A DNA stretch of 5,966 nucleotides from Acidobacteriota bacterium (lineage in GTDB: Bacteria > Acidobacteriota > Vicinamibacteria > Vicinamibacterales > CAVVIG01), in contig JACPZV010000106.1 of NCBI GenBank assembly GCA_016195295.1, positions 1-5,966 of the forward strand, written 5' to 3'. Position 1 is the first letter of the stretch; each line of letters opens with the position of its first letter. A program made the translations under genes and the position numbers. Shown piece by piece: positions 1-5,392 of this stretch. The notes under the pieces are model-generated. The model was not told the DNA's origin. It made no database searches and was given only the letters and a program-made list of their open reading frames with translations.

Positions 1-282
1 GTAGCCGCCGCCAGAGACGAGTGCGCACACCGCGTCTCCCACCTTCCACCCTCGCGCGTCGGGTCCGATCGTTTCGATCGTGCCGGCGACTTCGAGTCCA
101 GGAATATCGGACGCGCCTGGCGGCGGTGGATATCGCCCCAGCCGCTGGAAGACGTCGGGCCGATTGACACCGGCGGCGGCAACCCTGATCAGGACTTCGC
201 CCGCCACCGGCGCCGGCTTCGGCCGTTCGACGGCGACGAGGACCTCGGGGCCGCCAGGCTCACGGATTTCGATCGCGCGCAT
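1..282 (-). CDS. NAD(P)H quinone oxidoreductase, PIG3-like (N-terminal part)
   Basis: The first 94 residues of a medium-chain dehydrogenase/reductase; the gene runs off the left edge. It begins MRAIEIREPGGPEVL and continues through GVNRPDVFQRLGRYPPPPG and PGLEVAGTIETIGPD to GWKVGDAVCAL and a final SGGGY. This is the usual GroES-like N-terminal domain of the zinc-independent quinone oxidoreductases of the PIG3/TP53I3 type, which pass electrons from NADPH to quinones in the cytosol. Family members are about 325 residues, so roughly the first 30 percent is visible; the NADPH-binding Rossmann domain lies outside the window. The ATG at 282 overlaps the end of the preceding gene (TGA at 262-260) by 23 bases, suggesting translational coupling. 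The family call is firm, but the exact substrate cannot be read from sequence. Confidence 0.9.
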   Translation of the reverse strand, partial: MRAIEIREPGGPEVLVAVERPKPAPVAGEVLIRVAAAGVNRPDVFQRLGRYPPPPGASDIPGLEVAGTIETIGPDARGWKVGDAVCALVSGGGY

Positions 283-574
283 GACTCTTCTCCACCCACT
301 GCGACGCCGGCAGCGCCAGCGCCGGATACTTCTGCCGGAGCGCGTCGACCTTTTCGGCGTACACGTTCTTCGGAAACTCTTTGCGCGTGTAGCGCTCGCG
401 CAGCCGGCGGATTTCGTACTTGTACAAGTCACGCACGAATCCGCGGACGAGATCAGGAGGCGTCTTCGGTCCGGGCTGAACGCCATGGCGCCACAGCACA
501 CTGAGAATGTCGGCGCGATAACGAAACGGCCCGTCAGTCACCGAGCACGCCTCGGACCGCGTCGAGCGACGCAT
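260..574 (-). CDS. small conserved protein of unknown function, fused in frame to a thrC remnant
   Basis: About 104 residues if the ATG at 574 is used. The core reads ADILSVLWRHGVQPGPKTPP, then DLVRGFVRDLYKYEIRRLRE, and then KEFPKNVYAEKVDALRQKYP. It is a charged, probably helical, soluble protein with no signal peptide or membrane segment. I believe similar short proteins occur in Acidobacteriota, but this is from memory and no function is known to me. It does not match the C-terminal domain of threonine synthase, although the reading frame is open from thrC straight into it (1243 to 260). I see no Shine-Dalgarno sequence before the ATG at 574, so the true N-terminus may have been lost with the end of thrC. 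The TGA overlaps the start of the quinone oxidoreductase by 23 bases. Confidence 0.6.
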   Translation of the reverse strand: MRRSTRSEACSVTDGPFRYRADILSVLWRHGVQPGPKTPPDLVRGFVRDLYKYEIRRLRERYTRKEFPKNVYAEKVDALRQKYPALALPASQWVEKSHARDRNP

Positions 575-1508
575 CAACAGCAAGTAGCCGCGCGTCTCGA
601 AGACGTCGCGAATCGTGGCGCGCACTTCGTCATCGCCGTGCCGGCTGCCGACGATGTCGCGGCGCACCGCCTCGAGATCGCCGTGGTACAGCCACGTCAT
701 GCGCTCGAAGTTGCTCGGATGGCCGACGTCCATCGCATTGGCCAGCGTCGGCATCGACGGCCGCGGCTCGAACCGGCCGGTCTCGAGGTACGCCGGCACG
801 ACGTCGTTCGCGTTGGTCGCGGCGATGAATCGCTCCACCTGCAGACCTGCGCGCTTCGCCAGCAAGCCCGCGGTCAGGTTGCCGAAGTTTCCGCTCGGCG
901 TGCAGAACGTGATCGCTCGGCTAAAGCCTCGCGCTACGTTTTCCACCATGCCTTGCGCGACGCCGTCCCGCTCGAGGACGCGACCCACGGCGTGAAAGTA
1001 GTAGACCGATTGCGGCAGCAGCCGCCCGACGTTCACGGAGTTCGCCGAGGTCAGGCGCATGCGCGTTCGCAACGTCCGGTCGCCGAACGCTTCGCGCGTC
1101 AACCGGTGACACTCGTCGAAGCTGCCCGACACGGCGTACGCACGCACGTTGGTCCGCTCGCCGTTGAACATCGTCAGCTGCGCTTCCTGCGTCGGACTCA
1201 CGCGACCGTCCGGATACAGGATGACGACGCGCGTGTGCGGCACGCGGTGGAACGCGTGCGTCGAAGTTCAGCGCCTCGACGACGACGGCTTCAAGCGTCG
1301 CGGGATCGATCTCGCCCCGCGTGAACGGCCGTAGCGTGCGCAGCGCGATTTCCGTCAGCGTCCGTCGATGCAGCCGCGCCAGCTCGCTCGCGGTCCACGG
1401 CTCGATCGTCTCCGGGACGTAGAGGCCGCCATCGGGCGCCAGGCCGTCGAAAAGCGCGGTGGTAAAAGGCACCGGCGGTGCGCCGCCCCGCGTCGAGAGG
1501 AACTTCAT
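575..1508 (-). pseudogene. thrC: threonine synthase, internally deleted, frameshifted and lacking its C-terminus
   Basis: Threonine synthase converts O-phosphohomoserine to threonine with PLP, the last step of threonine biosynthesis. The N-terminus is clear: MKFLSTRGGAPPVPFTTALF, then DGLAPDGGLYVPE, to EALNFDA (residues 81-84). At about 1258 the frame changes and the protein resumes at AHAFHRVPHTRVVILYPDGR. The family normally has about 60-70 residues between these points, including the FHGPTLAFKD segment with the PLP-binding lysine and the SGDTG motif; all are absent. The phosphate-binding loop FCTPSGNFGNLTAGL and ATNANDVVPAYL remain. Homology stops again at ETRGYLL (about 577), where about 90-100 C-terminal residues should follow, and the frame passes into the small protein ending at 260. 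The ATG at 1508 overlaps the thrB stop as ATGA. As written it cannot be an active enzyme. A gene caller may report 1243-260 as one threonine synthase CDS. Confidence 0.85.
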
Positions 1509-2256
1509 CTCGATATAACGTGGGCGCCGCGCGTCGCGATCGGCGACACGTAGGTCTGGGGATCGCCGCCGATGTGTTGCTTCACGCTGCCCGTCATGGC
1601 CGCAGCCACCGTGCGCGCCGATTGTGCGTCGCGACACAGCGCGAAGAGGGACGGACCGGAGCCCGACAAGCTGCAACCGACGGATGCACGACGACGGCGG
1701 TCAAGCCGGCCGGCACGGGCAGACGAATGACGTCGGGTGGATTGGCGACGCGGACGAGGACGAAGCCGCCGTAGACCGCCGGGCCGATGTTGTCGCCGTG
1801 TGCGGAGCCGGCGCCGACGCGCTCCCCTTCGAACGCGCAGGCCATCAGCGTCTCGAGTGACGAGCGGGCGCCGAGCAGCGCGTCGACGGCGACGACCGCC
1901 GCGACCGCGCTCGCGGCGCTGCCGCCGAGCCCGCTGGACAACGGGAGCCCTTTGCGAATCGTGAGCGCGACGCCTCGGCGTTCGCCGAGTGTCGTGAGCA
2001 GCGCCTGCGCCGCGACGCCGGCCGTGTTGCGGGCCGCGTCGCGCGGCAGCCGGCCGTGGTCGCCGGTGATGTCGTCAATCCGGACGTTGGGGACGGGAGT
2101 CGTATCACTCTGTGCGGGCGACTCCCGTCCCCAAAAACTCGCCGTGACTTCGTCGCCGGGCGACTCGAGCGGAAAGCCGAGCACGTCGAATCCGCAGGCC
2201 ACGTTCGACACCGTGGCCGGAGCGAAGGCCGTCACCGCATTCATCGTGGCGTTCAT
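1505..2256 (-). pseudogene. thrB: homoserine kinase with internal deletion and frameshift
   Basis: Homoserine kinase, a cytosolic GHMP-family enzyme, phosphorylates homoserine with ATP, supplying the substrate of ThrC. Residues 5-35 (MNAVTAFAPATVSNVACGFD, then VLGFPLESPG) and the GHMP ATP-binding motif KGLPLSSGLGGSAASA (about 104-119) are intact, as is GSAHGDNIGPAVYGGFVLV. After AVVVHPS (residue 193, codon 1680-1678) the frame changes. The family C-terminus continues one frame over from about 1678 as GCSLSGSGPSLFALC to YVSPIATRGAHVISR and stops at 1507-1505. About 75-80 residues expected between VVVHPS and GCSLSGSGPS are missing, against a usual length of about 300. Residues about 41-57 (FWGRESPAQSDTTPVPN) are an extra segment encoded by an inverted repeat. 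The ATG at 2256 gives MNATMNAV; the ATG at 2244 fits the family start equally well, and neither has a strong Shine-Dalgarno. The uninterrupted frame from 2256 ends at 1594. Confidence 0.87.
2087..2134. repeat. REP-like palindrome inside thrB
   Basis: A perfect 16-bp inverted repeat. TTGGGGACGGGAGTCG (2087-2102) and its exact reverse complement (2119-2134) flank a 16-nt loop. The whole element is 48 bp, exactly 16 codons, so it does not break the thrB frame; it encodes residues about 41-57, which the kinase family does not have at this place. GC-rich palindromes with GGGGACGGGAG/CTCCCGTCCCC cores resemble REP elements that RAYT-type transposases mobilise. No transposase is in this window, so the mobilisation idea is inference. 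Confidence 0.8.
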
Positions 2257-2257
2257 C

Positions 2258-3421
2258 TTACTTGTGAGGCTGGCGAATCACGAAGCCACGAAGACCGCAA
2301 AGAGCGCGAAGAAGACAAAGATGAATGAGCCACAGAGACACAGAGGCACGGAGATAAGAAACTCCAGAGATCGTGTTCGACGCGGCGCCGCGAAGCGGCG
2401 TTCGTCGGCCGGAAGCCGGCGCGCGAGCGACGACTGACTCTCTGGTTTCGTCGGTCGCGTGCCGGTTTCCGGCCGACCAGCGCGGCCGGCTATCGTGGCG
2501 GGCTGCGCTGTCGTCCACGTCGGCCGGCCACGAGTCGATGATGCCCTGCCGCTTCACGTCCACCGCGTAGTCAATCACCGCGCTGGGAAACGCCGCGACG
2601 ACCTCCTCGCGAATCTCGGACGCCGACGCGCTGAACGCCGTGAGGTTGTAGGCCGTGCGCGTGAGGCGATCGCGGGGCGCGGCCGCCAGCGTCAGCAGCG
2701 CATCGACGCCGTCAGGCATCGCCATGAACGGAATCGTCGTGTCGGGCCGGACGAAGCAGTTGTAGCGCTCGTCTCGCGCGGCGAAGTGGATCATCTCGGG
2801 CGCGTAGTCCGATGTCCCGCCCGACGGGATCGTCATCGCGGAAATCAGCCCGGGGAATCTCACGCAGCGGAAATCGACGCGGGCGATCGCGTCCGCCGAC
2901 AGCTGCTTGTAGTGCTTCGCGTAGTAGTGGCCGAGCTGCTCGCAGTAGAGCTTGTTGCACCCGTACATCGTCGTCGGCGCCGCGTACTGGTCTTCGCGCA
3001 CGCGGCCCGCCTTCCCCTTCGCGGCGAGACTCGGCAATCCATACGCCGCGATAGACGAGGGGTAGATGAACGTCACCGGCCGGCCGTGCGACTCGCCCTG
3101 TCGCTGCGCGAACTCCAGCAGGTTGAGCGTGCCCTCGACGTTGACGTGATGCGCCGTCGTCGGCGTGAACTCCGACCGCGCCGACAGCAGCGCGGCGAGG
3201 TGGAACACGCGGTCGACCTCGAATTCCGCCAGCACGCGATCGAGCAGGCTCGCATCCGTGATCGAGCCGGTGAACTCGCGCGTGACGAGCTTCACGAGCG
3301 AAGGCTCGAGTGGGTTGACGTCGAGGGTGATGATGGGCGCCCCGGCGGGCGCGAGCCGCGTCACGAGCCCGTGACCGATCTCGCCGCCGGCGCCAGTAAT
3401 AAGGATGACGGGTTTACGCAT
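2258..3421 (-). CDS. NAD-dependent epimerase/dehydratase-type SDR, L-threonine 3-dehydrogenase-like, altered C-terminus
   Basis: An extended short-chain dehydrogenase of 387 residues as read, but only residues 1-310 (3421-2492) look like the family. Visible are the Rossmann motif TGAGGEIG (glycines 10, 13 and 16), HLAALLSARSE, catalytic serine in YPSSIAAYG (122) and the YGCNK pair (Tyr153, Lys157). It also has RFPGLISAMTIPSGGTSDYA (188-207) and DSWPADVDDSAARHD (296-310). The GGTSDYA and FVRPDTTIPFMAMPDGVDAL stretches point to the SDR-type L-threonine 3-dehydrogenases, which oxidise threonine to 2-amino-3-ketobutyrate with NAD+; an epimerase of another substrate is possible. After Asp310 the family normally continues WGF and about 15-25 more residues. 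Here the frame instead runs 77 codons through the long hairpin and the CACGAAG/CACAGAG repeat. The true stop has therefore been lost, by deletion or by repeat insertion. The ATG overlaps the TAA of the preceding short frame by 8 bases. Confidence 0.8.
   Translation of the reverse strand: MRKPVILITGAGGEIGHGLVTRLAPAGAPIITLDVNPLEPSLVKLVTREFTGSITDASLLDRVLAEFEVDRVFHLAALLSARSEFTPTTAHHVNVEGTLNLLEFAQRQGESHGRPVTFIYPSSIAAYGLPSLAAKGKAGRVREDQYAAPTTMYGCNKLYCEQLGHYYAKHYKQLSADAIARVDFRCVRFPGLISAMTIPSGGTSDYAPEMIHFAARDERYNCFVRPDTTIPFMAMPDGVDALLTLAAAPRDRLTRTAYNLTAFSASASEIREEVVAAFPSAVIDYAVDVKRQGIIDSWPADVDDSAARHDSRPRWSAGNRHATDETRESVVARAPASGRRTPLRGAASNTISGVSYLRASVSLWLIHLCLLRALCGLRGFVIRQPHK
2279..2353. repeat. degenerate CACGAAG / CACAGAG interspersed repeat
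   Basis: Two blocks of short, imperfect tandem units. The first (2279-2320) is built on CACGAAG, CCACGAAGAC, CGCAAAGAG and CGCGAAGAAG, with a period near 9-10 bases. The second (2331-2353) is CACAGAGACACAGAGG followed by CACGGAG. This purine-rich pattern is a familiar intergenic repeat in Acidobacteriota, Planctomycetes and some other environmental bacteria. It often generates spurious peptides such as PQRHRGTE on one strand and RASVSLWLIHL on the other. It fills most of the spacer in front of thrB. Its function is unknown to me. Confidence 0.7.
2386..2400. repeat. short GC hairpin
   Basis: CGCCGC, loop GAA, GCGGCG form a perfect 6-bp stem with a 3-nt loop, directly next to the long hairpin at 2404-2477. 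There is no U-run on either strand, so it is not a canonical intrinsic terminator. It is probably part of the same repeat cluster. Confidence 0.5.
2404..2477. repeat. long imperfect inverted repeat (30-bp stem, 14-nt loop)
   Basis: Arms 2404-2433 and 2448-2477 pair over 30 positions with 27 Watson-Crick matches. Two of the three exceptions are G-T, so they become G-U pairs in a plus-strand RNA (C-A mismatches in the minus-strand RNA); the third is G-G. The outer part pairs GTCGGCCGGAAGCCGGC with GCCGGTTTCCGGCCGAC. It sits just beyond the last family-conserved codon of the SDR enzyme (2492) and upstream of thrB. It could block or slow transcripts passing from the SDR gene to thrB, act as an mRNA-stabilising end structure, or be a non-autonomous mobile element. 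No U-tract follows it on the minus strand. Confidence 0.8.
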
Positions 3422-3500
3422 TCCGCGATTCCGCCATTCCAGCGGTCACCAGCATGTTGATGGACGTGTAGACGACGACGCACACCACGAGCCAGCGCAC
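3414..3500 (-). CDS. possible 28-residue membrane peptide or remnant of a larger membrane protein
   Basis: A short frame beginning at GTG 3500 encodes (M)RWLVVCVVVYTSINMLV, then TAGMAESRNA, and stops at TAA 3416-3414, overlapping the SDR start as ATGCGTAA. Residues 3-20 form one convincing hydrophobic segment after a single arginine. There is no recognisable Shine-Dalgarno before the GTG. The frame stays open upstream into the neighbouring gene (to 3983), so this could instead be the C-terminal scrap of a membrane protein whose body is gone. I do not recognise the family. It fills the otherwise empty 120 bp between the SDR gene and the gene upstream. Confidence 0.25.
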   Translation of the reverse strand: MRWLVVCVVVYTSINMLVTAGMAESRNA

Positions 3501-3541
3501 CGCGCTAAGAGTGTTTTTGCGTCCACGCCAGGGCTCTAATG

Positions 3542-4015
3542 CTAAGGAAGGCCGCCCCACGTTTCCGGATCCTGGCAGCGCAACGTGTCGAGGTAGATCC
3601 GCACGTCGTCGGCCGGAAATTGCTTCGAGATCTTCGCCACGGCCGGACCGACTTTCGCCGCGTCGGGCCTGATCCCATCCCCTTTGATGAGACCGTTCTC
3701 GTGCGCGATACCGAGCGCATCGAGAAACGCACCCATCAGCGGCCGCTGCTCGGCCAGGTGATAGGTGACGAGCGCGCGCGCGGCAATCGTCTCGGGCAGC
3801 GACGCGAGGCTGGCGAGATGCCGGGCTTTGCGGTCCACGTCGAGCGAGATCACGGTCTTCGCGCGGAATTTCTTCTGCTGAGCGATGAGCAGCGCGGCCT
3901 GCGCCTGATCGTCGGTCGCTTCGGGGTCCTGCCAGAAGGCGTGGGCGGCGCGCTGCCGCTGCTCGAGGGTCATGCGTTTCCACAGGCGTGAAGGAGTCAG
4001 CGTCGTGTCGGTCAT
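3542..4015 (-). CDS. conserved protein of unknown function
   Basis: A complete 157-residue soluble protein from ATG 4015 to TAG 3544-3542, with no signal peptide or membrane segment. It starts MTDTTLTPSRLWKRMTLEQR and contains AAHAFWQDPEATDDQAQAA, KARHLASLASLPETIAAR and RPLMGAFLDALGIAHENGL, ending CQDPETWGGLP. The helical, charged character and the LGIAHENGLI and WQDP/DPETWGG signatures recall a hypothetical family I associate with Acidobacteriota; no activity is known to me. It is the first minus-strand gene and lies divergent from the ATPase gene, sharing the 190-bp region 4016-4205 with it. Coding-like composition and the absence of internal disruption suggest it is intact, unlike the genes downstream. 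No strong ribosome-binding site is visible before the ATG. Confidence 0.8.
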   Translation of the reverse strand: MTDTTLTPSRLWKRMTLEQRQRAAHAFWQDPEATDDQAQAALLIAQQKKFRAKTVISLDVDRKARHLASLASLPETIAARALVTYHLAEQRPLMGAFLDALGIAHENGLIKGDGIRPDAAKVGPAVAKISKQFPADDVRIYLDTLRCQDPETWGGLP

Positions 4016-4046
4016 TAGTTGTTATTCAACACCAGATCTCACAGGC

Positions 4047-4076
4047 TTGGGAAGCCGTCAAAGACGAACATAGGAT
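4047..4076 (+). promoter_or_regulatory. candidate sigma70-type promoter for the ATPase-PIN pair
   Basis: TTGGGA (4047-4052, four of six to TTGACA) and TAGGAT (4071-4076, four of six to TATAAT) are separated by 18 bases, giving a leader of roughly 120 bases before the ATPase ATG. The match is weak and consensus rules are uncertain for this lineage. Confidence 0.22.
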
Positions 4077-4191
4077 TCGTGTTACCAGGCGGGAGCAATT
4101 GGCCAGTCGTGCGGTAACATGGTCGCTGTACTTTGTCGATTTGATCGCGACTTCCATCAAGCGCTGCGCAACGGATCGGGCGTGGCGACCG

Positions 4192-4198
4192 AAGAGGG
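4192..4198 (+). promoter_or_regulatory. ribosome-binding site deciding the ATPase start
   Basis: AAGAGGG lies 7 bases before the ATG at 4206, a good Shine-Dalgarno match and spacing. It favours 4206 over the in-frame ATG at 4119, which has no comparable site, and the protein homology also begins at 4206. Confidence 0.6.
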
Positions 4199-4205
4199 TG
4201 CCAGG

Positions 4206-5390
4206 ATGCTTACACGACTCCGCGTCGAGAATTTCCGTAGCATTGAAAAATGTGAGGTCGACTTTCGGCCGGTCACGATTTTCTTCGGTCCAACGTCCGC
4301 CGGAAAGTCGACGCTTCTCTACGCCTTATTCGTGCTACGCAATTTCATCCTGAATCCGAATCAGGCAGTTGACGGCCTATTCAATCTCGGTTTCCAAAAC
4401 CTTGGCGGCTTCGACGCCTGCGTTTTTAACCACAGCGCATCAAAAACCGTAGGGATTTTTGCGGACTTCGGAGACGTCGGAGGTTACGGTGTTGGCCTCA
4501 GAAAGACTGACGCCGACATAACTGCCGAGACACGTTTACTGAACATGACCGCAAAGGTGGCGATTCCCTACGGAGCCAACCAGAGCTTTTCGTTCAACTA
4601 CGACTTGGACAAAGAAGGATTCACGATCAATTGGAATGGTTTTGCGTCGACCGTGAGCTCAAGAACAGGAACGACCGAGGGTCAAGCTCTGACAACCAGA
4701 CTTGCCGAACAACTCAACTCCCCTGTCGAGCAGATCAAACGCGTCGACGTCTGTCCCCATCGTCGCGGATTCCACAAGCCCAGTTACTCTCCCGCTCCGT
4801 TGACGCCGACGCCGACCAGCGAGGATGAAGTCGCTACGCTGATCATCAATGATCAGAATGCTCCTCCGCGCATTTCGATCAATACAGTGGAGATTTTCGA
4901 TCGTGATTTCAGAACATTTACGCCGCCAGGAACCGCGACAACGTTTCTTCAAACCACCGAGCAAACGGGAGCGCGAGTGCCAGGCTTGCTCGTAAATGAT
5001 GGTTTCGGCGTGAATCAGGTTGTCTACATGTTGGCGAAAATCCATCGACCAGACTCGCAGACAATCCTGATCGAAGAGCCTGAGGTTCATTTACACCCGA
5101 CCGTAATCCGACGCTTTGCGCGGGTAATCGCAAGGTTGGCATCGGAGGAAGACAAGCAGTTGGTCTTCACGACGCACAGCGAGCAGTTCCTTCTTTCAAT
5201 CCTAGCGTGCGTGAAGGAACAGCTGCTCGCGCCAGAACACCTGCGTTGCTACCACGTTGCTCGTCAGGGAAAACAAACCATCTTTACAAATGAGCCAGTC
5301 TCCGAGAAGGGACAGATTACCGGCGGTCTCTCGTCGTTCATGGCCGGCGAACTCGAAGACATAAAGACCTTCTTGTCTGCCGCCGACTGA
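4206..5390 (+). CDS. ABC/OLD-like AAA ATPase, probable defence-system ATPase
   Basis: A 394-residue cytosolic ATPase of the AAA_15/AAA_21 (SMC/OLD-like) class. It opens MLTRLRVENFRSIEKCEVDF, the typical first strand of these proteins. Walker A is FFGPTSAGKST (Gly28, Gly33, Lys34, Ser35). A signature-like GFGVNQV lies at 266-272, Walker B is TILIEEPEVHLHP (286-298, with Glu290 and Glu291), and the H-loop is FTTHSEQF (His324). Residues about 60-260 form the family-variable middle; there is no Toprim domain, so it is not a full OLD nuclease. Such ATPases bind DNA or protein triggers and control a partner effector, as in Septu, PARIS or Gabija-like systems. The partner here is probably the PIN-like gene starting 2 bp after its stop. 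GC content is clearly below that of the minus-strand genes, consistent with acquisition by transfer. All ATPase motifs look intact; the defence role is inference. Confidence 0.85.
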   Translation: MLTRLRVENFRSIEKCEVDFRPVTIFFGPTSAGKSTLLYALFVLRNFILNPNQAVDGLFNLGFQNLGGFDACVFNHSASKTVGIFADFGDVGGYGVGLRKTDADITAETRLLNMTAKVAIPYGANQSFSFNYDLDKEGFTINWNGFASTVSSRTGTTEGQALTTRLAEQLNSPVEQIKRVDVCPHRRGFHKPSYSPAPLTPTPTSEDEVATLIINDQNAPPRISINTVEIFDRDFRTFTPPGTATTFLQTTEQTGARVPGLLVNDGFGVNQVVYMLAKIHRPDSQTILIEEPEVHLHPTVIRRFARVIARLASEEDKQLVFTTHSEQFLLSILACVKEQLLAPEHLRCYHVARQGKQTIFTNEPVSEKGQITGGLSSFMAGELEDIKTFLSAAD

Positions 5391-5392
5391 CC

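Larger units (their letters stand above)
4016..4205. other. divergent intergenic region between the minus-strand cluster and the ATPase gene
   Basis: This 190-bp stretch separates two divergent genes and marks the change from high-GC minus-strand DNA to lower-GC plus-strand DNA. It must contain promoters for at least the plus-strand pair. An open frame from ATG 4119 runs into the ATPase gene, but its extra 29 residues do not resemble the family start. I see no tRNA, clear direct repeat or integrase attachment site in it. Confidence 0.5.

Noticed and set aside
80..1324. 414-residue plus-strand open frame
   Set aside because: It is antisense to thrC and the quinone oxidoreductase, is arginine- and histidine-rich with no domain, and is explained by high GC.
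575..1508. Programmed frameshifting as an explanation for the thrC frame change (the same idea applies to thrB)
   Set aside because: A frameshift alone cannot explain the absence of 60-80 conserved residues at each site, and no slippery heptamer is visible at either junction.
2459..3460. 333-residue plus-strand open frame
   Set aside because: Antisense shadow of the SDR gene; composition is Arg/Val/His-rich and no motif is recognisable, while the minus strand has intact Rossmann and YxxxK motifs.
3414..3983. 189-residue minus-strand frame
   Set aside because: Most of it overlaps the conserved 157-residue protein in another frame and looks like arginine-rich shadow; only its last 28 residues have any protein-like character.
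4119..4205. N-terminal extension of the ATPase from ATG 4119
   Set aside because: The 29 extra residues do not resemble the family start, and a good Shine-Dalgarno sits 7 bases before the ATG at 4206.
4659..5142. Minus-strand frames inside the ATPase gene
   Set aside because: They are antisense to a gene with complete ATPase motifs and show no domain of their own.
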